64,000 nt of DNA from Acidilutibacter cellobiosedens. GTDB lineage: Bacteria > Bacillota > Clostridia > Tissierellales > Acidilutibacteraceae. Shown here piece by piece: positions 35,834 through 43,516 of this stretch. Positions within the stretch are counted from its first letter, which is position 1. Every line of letters begins with the position of its first letter. Where the stretch lies: NCBI RefSeq assembly GCF_004103715.1, contig NZ_CP035282.1:2904673-2968672 (forward strand). Direction: 5' to 3'. The notes under the pieces were generated by a model that searched no databases, was not told where the DNA came from, and was given only the letters and a program-made list of their open reading frames with translations. The translations under genes and the position numbers were made by a program.

Positions 35834-35933
35834 ATACTCCTCCCTTTTATCTTAATTTACTTATTATTTTTAATTTGATATTTATTCTGTCGAAAATGAA
35901 TTTGATAATTATGATTCATAGTTATTCTTTCCT

Positions 35934-36425
35934 TTAGAATTTAAATTTTTTTAATATTTTTTGCAATTCTGCCGGTTTATCTTCGGGAACAGTTTGGAAA
36001 AATACCTCTACACCTCCTTTTTCCATTTCCGTTAAGATATCTGCATCTTCTTTATTAAGGGTTATTTGATTATATACTACTTTTCTTCCCGGAGCAGAAC
36101 CAAGTCCTCCTATCTGAATTTTGGAAATCGGAAAGCCCTTTTCCCATGCGGAAAAAGCATTGCTTACATTTTGAAATAAGACTAATAACTTACCATCTCC
36201 CATTTTGTTTTTATTCCATGAATCCACTGCATCTTTTATGGTGAGCATTTCAACCTTAACGCCAGGAGGTGCTGCCATTATATATATCTTACTCATAAAA
36301 GGATCTTGATAAAGTTTATCATCTATTACTTCTATACGCTGTGCATTTGTTCTCTTCATCCATTTGGTTATTACCTGACCGTGTATAAGCCTGTAGTCTA
36401 TTCTTATAAGACTAATATCAGCCAT
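35934..36425 (-). CDS. PTS mannose-family IIB component
   Basis: 163 residues with the phosphorylated histidine in IDYRLIHGQVITKW (His15) and the family motif GGLGSAPGRKVVYNQITL near 107. It takes phosphate from IIA and passes it to the sugar. AGGAGGG lies before the ATG. Confidence 0.95.
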   Translation of the reverse strand: MADISLIRIDYRLIHGQVITKWMKRTNAQRIEVIDDKLYQDPFMSKIYIMAAPPGVKVEMLTIKDAVDSWNKNKMGDGKLLVLFQNVSNAFSAWEKGFPISKIQIGGLGSAPGRKVVYNQITLNKEDADILTEMEKGGVEVFFQTVPEDKPAELQKILKKFKF

Positions 36426-36450
36426 TTATTTCCCTCCTCTTTTATTTTTA

Positions 36451-36876
36451 TTAAGCATGGTTTTTAAACAAGGTAGTTATCTCTTTACATGCTTCTTTAC
36501 CTACATTTGCTACTGCCACCGCTAATTCTTTTCCGCAGACTCCGTTTTCCCTTAAGGAATCTGCTTCTATCAGCATAGCAATATTTAAGCCGCTCACAAT
36601 AGAAATATCATAATCCCTTGAAAGTGCAATAGCCACATTAGATGGAGTCCCTCCAAATAAATCTACAAATACTAAGGTATCTTTTGGTGCCTTTTCCAAA
36701 ACATTTTTTATGTCATTAGTGAAATCATTCAAAGACATATTGGGTAGTAGTGAAAAAGTATAAACATTCTTTAATTTTCCGAGAATCATTTCTGCACTCT
36801 TTACTAATTCTTTTCCTGCATCTCCATGGGTAAGTATTATTATCCATGGGCTTGTATGCTCTTTAATTTTTGCCAC
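36451..36876 (-). CDS. PTS mannose-family IIA component
   Basis: About 141 residues; the phosphohistidine is in IILTHGDAGKELVKSAEM (His16 or 17) and VFVDLFGGTPSNVA near 69 completes the fold. The reading frame's GTG start touches the GGGGAG ribosome binding site with no spacer. The codon at ideal spacing is ATT three codons on, so the real start is uncertain. First gene of the operon after the sigma-54 promoter. Confidence 0.92.
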   Translation of the reverse strand: MAKIKEHTSPWIIILTHGDAGKELVKSAEMILGKLKNVYTFSLLPNMSLNDFTNDIKNVLEKAPKDTLVFVDLFGGTPSNVAIALSRDYDISIVSGLNIAMLIEADSLRENGVCGKELAVAVANVGKEACKEITTLFKNHA

Positions 36877-36923
36877 CTCCCCTGTGATGATTTATCTGTT
36901 TATTACCTTTCGTATATTAAATT

Positions 36924-36941
36924 AAGCAATTAACATGCCAA
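36924..36941 (-). promoter_or_regulatory. Sigma-54 (-24/-12) promoter of the mannose-type PTS operon
   Basis: Minus strand reads TTGGCATGTTAATTGCTT: the GG and GC dinucleotides sit exactly 10 bases apart, matching YTGGCAC-N5-TTGCW with one change. It lies about 50 bp before the IIA start, and the gene just upstream encodes a LevR-type sigma-54 activator. Confidence 0.9.
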
Positions 36942-36974
36942 CTCATGTATTAAATTTTTCAGCCTGTCAACATA

Positions 36975-37020
36975 AGAAAAGAACAGCTTTTTTCAAATAT
37001 ACAAAAAGCTGTTCTTTTCT
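36975..37020 (-). terminator. Terminator after the LevR-type activator
   Basis: AGAAAAGAACAGCTTTTT and its complement form an 18-bp stem with a 10-base loop. It separates the activator from the PTS operon promoter. Confidence 0.85.
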
Positions 37021-37043
37021 ACTTGATATATGTTTAATGTGTA

Positions 37044-39887
37044 TTAATGTGTATCGTCAAAATGTGTATCAATTAAATCCATTATATATCCGATTTCTGT
37101 ATCGGGAATTTCCATGCCGAAAGTTTCTTCAACTATCTTTAATGATTCCTTTATATTCTTGTAAAGCATGGGAGCATTTCTTATAGATTCATCAATATTG
37201 TCATAGGAAAGGGGTTCTTTTTTTAAGGCTCTTTCAACCATACAACAGCTATGAAGCATGAATGCTGTTTTAAAGTCATCTCTGTCCTTTACCTCCAACA
37301 GTTTTATAAGTTTACTATAAGAACTGCTTATGGCATTGTAAGCCTTAACCGGATTTAAAAAATTAAGAGAATTTTCTATCATCTTTACGGTTAAGTTAGG
37401 AATTTGTATATCATTTTCTAATTCCATCCTATGATAAATATTTCCTCCTTCTATGATATTATTAATATCCATAAACCCATTCCCAATTAATATCTCATTT
37501 ATCGGTATATAAGGAACATCAGGAATTTTTAAATCAACGCTTCCAACAACTGCAATGATATTTTCTTCCTCATCTATCTCTATATTATTCACATTATAGA
37601 TATTCATTGGTTTTATGACAATATTATAAGCTGTTATAGCCGGTAAATTATTTTTTAGAAGGTCCGCAAGTTTTACTGCCGTACCTTCTCCTGTCACACA
37701 AGTTGTAATTATAATTCTTGTTTTCCTGTTATCTTTTAACAAGTTGCTCAAGCTTCTTCCCATATAGGGAGTAGAATATTTTAAATCTTCTACCAGTTGT
37801 TTGAGAGTCATTTCCGGAATCATACATTTTCTTACCGCTTCAAGTACCACCGGTGTCGAAATTGTTTCCACAGCTCTTACATCTATATTTGTCTCCTTTT
37901 TTATTATTCCTTCAAAGGATACAAGAGAACCCATGTCAACTAATATTAAAACTCCCTTCCCCTGATTAATCTTTTTTACCATTTCAATTGCCTTAGTCAG
38001 TATACTGTCCACTTTTTCATCAAGAGGCATATCTATAGACTTGCAATCATCAGTATCCAAAAGACTATTAACAACATCTGCTATGCTGGAAGCAGTATGC
38101 TTTCCATGGGCTAAAACTATAACTCCTATCTTTTTATTTGAATTCTCCGAATCAATCGCATATAAAAAGATTGCTATAAATCCTATTTCTTCTTCCGGTA
38201 TCTCTATGTCTAATTTATCCTCCAAAAGTCTCTTTACCAATTTGGCTGTATCATATTCATCAGGATGATTGACTGCTATTTCGTTCAAATTTTCGTTGTA
38301 AGCTACCTTACCTTCTGAAATTCTTTCTATTAAAGAACTTATATGCATGGATAAAGCAATAGTAACATTTTTACTGTAATGCTTTTTTAATTTCCGTTCT
38401 GCAATGTCAAGAGCCATTTCTACAGCATTATAGACTCTCGGGCTTACAATTTTAAATATCTTATTTTCATCTGAAATTTTTCCCTGTATATCAATTTTCT
38501 TTATCAATCTTCTCAAATATTTTTCTATGATTTCATTCATTTTTCTGTTTATCTCTGTCTCTGAACATCCTTGATGATCATAAAAATAATATTTGTTGTT
38601 TATTTCCTTATAAATTTCATCAGAAACATCATATTCATCCATAGAAATAAGATCTCTACTGTTATTCTGAGTAAATTTATAATATTCTTTATTATCAATA
38701 TCCAGCAAATCTTCAAGTTCCTCTCTTTTATCTCTGCTGTTTAAAAGTCCGTGGTATACATTTTCGGGAACCAAAGGTGTGTCTATTTCAACAACTTTTT
38801 TATGATATGTTTTATATTCTAAAAAGCCTCTTGCACACATCAATTGAATATCGGCTTTCAACTGCCCTATATTTCCCGTACAATCATATAATAATAAGGC
38901 TTTTATTACATCTTTATAAACTTTTATGGGAACATTCATACATTTGACTTGATCACCGAAGAACTGCTTTATTAAACGGTACCTCTCTGTAAGAGGCCTA
39001 TCCGATAAAGTCGGTATTTTTATTACCATAGGAATCCTTCTAAGAAAAGTTTTTAAAAGGACCGAATCCGCATCTTCCGTTGTGGCTGCTATAAGAAGTA
39101 CATCGGCACTTCTCATATTTTCCGTTTCTCCCAATCTTCTGTATACATTCTTATCCATAAAATAAAACAGCATTTCTTGACTTTCCGGGGAAAGCCTGTG
39201 AACTTCGTCAAGTAATAATATTCCGCCGTCAGCTTTTTCGAGTAACCCGGGTTTGTCCTGGTCTGCACCGGTAAATGCACCTTTAACATGACCGAACAAT
39301 TGGGATAAAATCAATTGAGGATTTTCAGCATATTTAGCACAATTAAAAACTATAAATTGCGCCTTTGGTTTAACCTTTCCTATCTGTACAGCATATTTAT
39401 ACATCATTTCTGCGAACATGGTTTTTCCTACTCCCGTAGGTCCAATCAGCAATGTATGCATCCCTCCCGACGGATAAAGAATGGCAGCCTTTGCTTGTTT
39501 TATAGGAACCTCCATACTCTGATTAGCCCCTATAATATGTTCAAAGATATCGGAATTTTCTTCAATCTCTTTGTCATCAGAATTATAATCAGATTTTAAT
39601 AATAAATCTATAGACTCTAATTTTGTTATATTTCTATTAAGTTTTTTCCCTAAAATCTTTTCAATTCTCCTTTTATCTATATAATGAACAGGTTTTCCCA
39701 TAATTTTTATAACTCTATTTTCTGAAACCAGGATATTTAATTCTTTACTTACATTGTTTCTGAGGATATTCAATTTTTCTCCTATTTCAGTTGCATCAAA
39801 TCCACAATTACCATTTTTCAAATCTTTCAAATTTATATTTTCGGATAATATCTGCAATATATTATATACTTTTTCTTTTCTGTTCAT
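37044..39887 (-). CDS. LevR/ManR-type sigma-54-dependent activator with PTS domains
   Basis: About 947 residues. Order: N-terminal winged helix (about 1-70), AAA+ domain (about 100-340) with Walker A GPTGVGKT, the sigma-54 contact loop GAFTGA and LLLDEVHR; then PRD1 with SMHISSLIERI, an EIIA-Man-like domain with VLAHGKHTASS, an EIIB-like segment with ITTCVTGEGTA, and PRD2 with MLHSCCMVERAL. It opens sigma-54 promoters and is tuned by PTS phosphorylation of its histidines. The ATG at 39885-39887 has GGAGGAAG upstream. It directly precedes the PTS operon that it most likely controls. Confidence 0.94.
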   Translation of the reverse strand: MNRKEKVYNILQILSENINLKDLKNGNCGFDATEIGEKLNILRNNVSKELNILVSENRVIKIMGKPVHYIDKRRIEKILGKKLNRNITKLESIDLLLKSDYNSDDKEIEENSDIFEHIIGANQSMEVPIKQAKAAILYPSGGMHTLLIGPTGVGKTMFAEMMYKYAVQIGKVKPKAQFIVFNCAKYAENPQLILSQLFGHVKGAFTGADQDKPGLLEKADGGILLLDEVHRLSPESQEMLFYFMDKNVYRRLGETENMRSADVLLIAATTEDADSVLLKTFLRRIPMVIKIPTLSDRPLTERYRLIKQFFGDQVKCMNVPIKVYKDVIKALLLYDCTGNIGQLKADIQLMCARGFLEYKTYHKKVVEIDTPLVPENVYHGLLNSRDKREELEDLLDIDNKEYYKFTQNNSRDLISMDEYDVSDEIYKEINNKYYFYDHQGCSETEINRKMNEIIEKYLRRLIKKIDIQGKISDENKIFKIVSPRVYNAVEMALDIAERKLKKHYSKNVTIALSMHISSLIERISEGKVAYNENLNEIAVNHPDEYDTAKLVKRLLEDKLDIEIPEEEIGFIAIFLYAIDSENSNKKIGVIVLAHGKHTASSIADVVNSLLDTDDCKSIDMPLDEKVDSILTKAIEMVKKINQGKGVLILVDMGSLVSFEGIIKKETNIDVRAVETISTPVVLEAVRKCMIPEMTLKQLVEDLKYSTPYMGRSLSNLLKDNRKTRIIITTCVTGEGTAVKLADLLKNNLPAITAYNIVIKPMNIYNVNNIEIDEEENIIAVVGSVDLKIPDVPYIPINEILIGNGFMDINNIIEGGNIYHRMELENDIQIPNLTVKMIENSLNFLNPVKAYNAISSSYSKLIKLLEVKDRDDFKTAFMLHSCCMVERALKKEPLSYDNIDESIRNAPMLYKNIKESLKIVEETFGMEIPDTEIGYIMDLIDTHFDDTH

Positions 39888-39971
39888 ATCAAGACTTCCT
39901 CCAATTTGACCCAAAATAATATAAATTTATAAAAACAAATACTCAATCCCTTTATCCGGACAAATATTTAT

Positions 39972-40469
39972 CTATAATTTCAATTCATATGAACTTGCAT
40001 TATCTCTTTTGTCAACTTCTACAAATCCCATGGATTTAAATAAATTCTGTGATCTGTTATTATAAGAATAAATATCCGGTATATATATTTTGGTTAATCC
40101 TATAGATTTGGCTCTTCCTATGAGTTTCCCAATGACTTTTTTCCCTATTCCCTTACTCCAGTATTTTTCGTCGCCTATTACTATAGGCATATTTTGTTCA
40201 GATAAAGTAACGTCACCAATAGCCTTCCAAATATCTTTTTCATATACTTCAATAAAATATAGTTCTCCGATACTGCTTAAATATCCGTACATCCTATTTA
40301 TTATATTCATATCGTAAGTTTTATCGGTGATTCCCTCGGAGTAATATAATATCTTTGGATTCTTATACCAAGGCAATGCTGTCTCCCACTGAAGTCCATC
40401 GGGGTTTCTTAATCTTAAACCTTTATCTATATTAATGACATCGGGTTGAACAATATCTCTAAAAGGCAT
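39972..40469 (-). CDS. GNAT-family N-acetyltransferase
   Basis: 165 residues; the acetyl-CoA binding segment YWSKGIGKKVIGKLIGRAKS (near 104) and the C-terminal NNRSQNLFKSMGF motif are clear GNAT features. Substrate unknown. Stands alone. Confidence 0.85.
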   Translation of the reverse strand: MPFRDIVQPDVINIDKGLRLRNPDGLQWETALPWYKNPKILYYSEGITDKTYDMNIINRMYGYLSSIGELYFIEVYEKDIWKAIGDVTLSEQNMPIVIGDEKYWSKGIGKKVIGKLIGRAKSIGLTKIYIPDIYSYNNRSQNLFKSMGFVEVDKRDNASSYELKL

Positions 40470-40707
40470 TTTTTATTCCTCCTTTTATTCAATAAACATT
40501 TATAATTATTATATTTTTTACCGTTTTTAGACCTTTTACAATCATTTTTAATATAAGTCGACTTTTTTCTTATCATCAGTATACCACAACTCTTTTCCTT
40601 TTGCTAATTCTAATGATATCGACGTAGTTTAGTTAATATATGGTGGCTTTTTATGTGAAAAAAGTGTATGATATTTATGGAAACAATTTTAGGAGGTTTA
40701 AAAAAAT

Positions 40708-42093
40708 ATGAAATATGATTTAATAATTGTAGGAGCTGGACCTTGTGGAATATTTACAGCTCTTGAAATGAAAAAATTAAATCCAAAGGAAAAAATTTTA
40801 TTGATAGAGAAAGGAAATTCTATTGAAAAAAGAATATGCCCGAAAAGAAAAACAGGGGTATGTGTAAATTGTACTCCATGTAATATTACAACCGGGTTTG
40901 CAGGAGCCGGAGCATATTCCGACGGAAAATTATCCCTTTCTCCAAATGTAGGCGGAAATCTCCCTGAATATATTGGTTATGAAAAAACCATGGAATTAAT
41001 AAACTATGTTGACAGCATATATTTAAATTTTGGAGCTGATAAAAAAATTTACGGAATCAACACAAAGCATAAAATTGACAAAATACGCAAAAAAGCTATT
41101 ATCAGCAATTTAAAATTGGTAGAATGTCCTATAAGACATATGGGAACTGAAGAAGGCTATAATATTTATTTAAAAATAGAAAAATATTTAAGAGAAATAG
41201 GTGTTGATTTTTCTTTCAGAAATCCTGTAAAGGATATAATTCTCGATGATTCAGGCAAAGTTAAGGGAATAATTGCTGATAAAGAATATTTCTCTGATCT
41301 TGTAGTTATAAGTGTGGGAAGAGAAGGTTCAGATTGGTTAAAAAACTTGTGTAGCAAACACAATATAGAAACGGAAACAGGCGATGTAGACATCGGAGTA
41401 AGAGTGGAGACCAGAAATGAAATAATGGAAGAACTAAACGATGCTATGTACGAGAGTAAATTAATATACTATACCCCTACTTTTGATGATAAAGTAAGAA
41501 CATTTTGTACCAACCCCGGAGGAGAAGTTGCTACAGAATATTATGACGGAAATTTAGCCGTTGTTAATGGTCACAGTTATAAATCCGAATCTTTAAAAAC
41601 CGAAAATACCAACTTTGCGTTATTGGTTACAAAACATTTTACAAAGCCTTTTAATTCTCCTATAGAATACGGAATGCATATTGCAAAGTTAGGAAATATG
41701 TTATCAGGAAATAAAATATTGGTTCAAAGGTACGGTGACTTTAAAAGAGGAAGAAGAACTACCGAAGAAAAATTATATAGAAATAATATCATTCCTACGT
41801 TAAAAGATGCTGTACCCGGCGACTTAAGTTTAGTACTTCCCTATAGATTGATGAAGGATATAGATGAAATGCTTGCTGCTTTAGACAATGTTTCACCGGG
41901 AATTGCCAGTGATGAAACACTTTTATACGGAGTTGAAGTTAAATTTTACTCAAATAAAGTAAAAACAAATAAAAAATTTGAGACAAATATAAAAGGACTA
42001 TATGTAGGAGGAGATGGAGCCGGTATTACAAGAGGCCTTATGCAGGCCAGCGTAAACGGAGTGGTCTTGGGAAGAGAACTATTTGAAATTTAA
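40708..42093 (+). CDS. FAD-dependent oxidoreductase
   Basis: 461 residues with the N-terminal dinucleotide motif IVGAGPCGIFTALEM, a cysteine-rich CVNCTPCNITTGFAGAGAYS segment near residue 51, and a C-terminal FAD contact GLYVGGDGAGITRGLMQA. It belongs to the uncharacterised family of FAD proteins with a large C-terminal domain, common in Clostridia. The paired cysteines may bind a metal. Reaction unknown. ATG follows AGGAGG. Confidence 0.85.
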   Translation: MKYDLIIVGAGPCGIFTALEMKKLNPKEKILLIEKGNSIEKRICPKRKTGVCVNCTPCNITTGFAGAGAYSDGKLSLSPNVGGNLPEYIGYEKTMELINYVDSIYLNFGADKKIYGINTKHKIDKIRKKAIISNLKLVECPIRHMGTEEGYNIYLKIEKYLREIGVDFSFRNPVKDIILDDSGKVKGIIADKEYFSDLVVISVGREGSDWLKNLCSKHNIETETGDVDIGVRVETRNEIMEELNDAMYESKLIYYTPTFDDKVRTFCTNPGGEVATEYYDGNLAVVNGHSYKSESLKTENTNFALLVTKHFTKPFNSPIEYGMHIAKLGNMLSGNKILVQRYGDFKRGRRTTEEKLYRNNIIPTLKDAVPGDLSLVLPYRLMKDIDEMLAALDNVSPGIASDETLLYGVEVKFYSNKVKTNKKFETNIKGLYVGGDGAGITRGLMQASVNGVVLGRELFEI

Positions 42094-42119
42094 TTAAAAT
42101 ACGGATTTTTAGTTCATTC

Positions 42120-42200
42120 TTTTGGCATGGAGTTCATTACTCATGATGCCAAAAATGAACATATACATAGATTTGGACATAAAACTCCAAATCTTTTTTA
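42120..42200 (+). terminator. Two hairpins after the FAD protein gene
   Basis: TTTTGGCAT with ATGCCAAAA (42120-42154), then AGATTTGGA with TCCAAATCT (42169-42194) followed by TTTTTTA. The second is a typical terminator. Confidence 0.75.
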
Positions 42201-42312
42201 TTATGACTCATGGAAAGGCATTATTTTTCTTTAATATATATTTCCCGTTAAATGGGTTTCAAAAAAGGCTTCCTCAATTTATTTCTTCTTTATATAGAAG
42301 CCTTTTTTATAA
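42198..42312. repeat. Dispersed intergenic repeat, copy C (inverted)
   Basis: On the minus strand it reads AAAAAAGGCTTC, TTGAGGAAGCCTTTTTTG, AAACCCAT and later CTTTCCATGAGTCATAATAAAAA, the same order as copies A and B. The AAGCCTT stem doubles as a terminator for the minus-strand dioxygenase gene or the plus-strand FAD gene. Confidence 0.6.
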
Positions 42313-42320
42313 TTCTGAAA

Positions 42321-43088
42321 CTACCCGATTTTAAAGCATCTCATGGAAACACTGCCATTTTGGATGGACTCATGAACATATTCTATTTTATCATCCTCTT
42401 TTACCATGCCCAAAGAGTAAATCATAGGCAGATAATGTTCATCCGTCGGGACGGCTTTTCTTGACAGATCCCCATATTCCTTATAACTAACTAAGCTCTT
42501 AAAATTTTTTTTATTAATATCTTCTTTTACAGCATTATCAAAATCAATAGCCCATTCATACGGTTTAGCATTTTCTTTAAAGATAGCCGCTCTTAAATTA
42601 TGAACAATATTTCCGCTTCCAATAACTAATATTTTCTGCTTTCTTAGGGAGTACAATTTTTTCCCTAACTCATAATGTTGAAAAGTATTTTTAGTTAGAT
42701 CTAAACTCATCTCCAATACAGGAATATCTTCGTCCGGGTATATAAATTTTAAGACTGCCCAAGCAGCATGATCTATTCCCCTGTTTTCATCTATTTTTAT
42801 ATATTCTTCTCCTACCGTGCCTCTTATAAATTCAGCCATCTCTCTTGAACCGGGTGCCTGATATTTTATTTTATACAATTCCTTAGGAAATCCATAAAAA
42901 TCATATATCTGTTCAGGAGCTTCGGAACCCGTTATATAAGTTCCCCGGGTAAGCCAATGAGCAGATACTACTAAAATAGCATCCGGAACCGGCAAATCCT
43001 TTTTTAACTTTAGAAGATCTTTTGTATACTCATTATCACTTATTATGTTCATAGGTGAACCATGCCCTACAAACAATGCAGGAAACAT
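42321..43088 (-). CDS. Extradiol ring-cleavage dioxygenase family protein (DODA/YgiD type)
   Basis: 255 residues from the ATG at 43086-43088 (AAAGGGGG upstream). Motifs: ALFVGHGSPMN at the N-terminus (iron/zinc ligand), VSAHWLTRG near 41, RGIDHAAWAVL near 107 and VIGSGNIVHNLR near 160. The family includes 4,5-DOPA extradiol dioxygenase, but members in strict anaerobes must have another use, perhaps hydrolytic. Stands alone. Confidence 0.83.
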   Translation of the reverse strand: MFPALFVGHGSPMNIISDNEYTKDLLKLKKDLPVPDAILVVSAHWLTRGTYITGSEAPEQIYDFYGFPKELYKIKYQAPGSREMAEFIRGTVGEEYIKIDENRGIDHAAWAVLKFIYPDEDIPVLEMSLDLTKNTFQHYELGKKLYSLRKQKILVIGSGNIVHNLRAAIFKENAKPYEWAIDFDNAVKEDINKKNFKSLVSYKEYGDLSRKAVPTDEHYLPMIYSLGMVKEDDKIEYVHESIQNGSVSMRCFKIG

Positions 43089-43172
43089 ATCAATTCCCCC
43101 TTTCATAATTATTTAACATTTTAGTCTATACCCAAAGTATTCTACATATAATAAAATATTAAAAAATAATAA

Positions 43173-43201
43173 TTGAATTTTTTTTAAATAACAAGTATAA
43201 T
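43173..43201 (+). promoter_or_regulatory. Promoter of the ABC-exporter leader transcript
   Basis: TTGAAT (43173-43178), 17-base spacer, TATAAT (43196-43201). A start near 43208 would place the leader ORF's AGGAGG close to the 5' end. Confidence 0.75.
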
Positions 43202-43237
43202 AATAGATGTCATTAAAAATAAAAGGAGGTCGCGAAA

Positions 43238-43324
43238 ATGAAAAGTATCAGTATAATTTTAAGCATAAAGAAGTTTGTCTTTGGCGGCAAAGATTTCATG
43301 TCACGGCCTATGCCTATTTTTTGA
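43238..43324 (+). CDS. Leader peptide of the ABC exporter operon
   Basis: A 28-codon frame with a near-ideal AAAAGGAGG seven to eight bases before its ATG. It begins MKSISIILSIKKF and ends MSRPMPIF. It lies between a strong promoter and two terminator hairpins, 193 bp ahead of a heterodimeric multidrug-type ABC exporter. This layout is that of bmrB ahead of bmrCD in Bacillus subtilis, where ribosome stalling on the leader relieves termination. The bases CCTATG (43307-43312), near its end, can pair with the CATAGG of the first terminator. Confidence 0.75.
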   Translation: MKSISIILSIKKFVFGGKDFMSRPMPIF

Positions 43325-43344
43325 TGATTACATAATTTAGATCA

Positions 43345-43378
43345 AAAAAGCCATAGGTGTGAAATTCCTATGGCTTTT
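43345..43378 (+). terminator. Leader terminator T1
   Basis: AAAAGCCATAGG and CCTATGGCTTTT, a 12-bp stem with a 9-base loop. It starts 20 bases after the leader peptide stop. Its left arm can also pair with CCTATG in the leader ORF. Confidence 0.75.
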
Positions 43379-43452
43379 CAGCTTTTATAAATAAAAAGTA
43401 TTTCATTATTCCTTTATCAGTTCAATTTACTTTTTGTTGTGAATAAATGCTT

Positions 43453-43494
43453 AAAACCATAGGATCAAAGTTTATCTGTTCTATGGTTTTTTAT
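43453..43494 (+). terminator. Leader terminator T2
   Basis: AAAACCATAG and CTATGGTTTT, followed by TTATTCT. It lies 23 bp before the exporter's start. CCATAGG here (43457-43463) is complementary to CCTATGG of T1 (43367-43373), so the two hairpins can exchange partners. Confidence 0.75.
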
Positions 43495-43516
43495 TCTATT
43501 TATAACAGGAGGCGAT

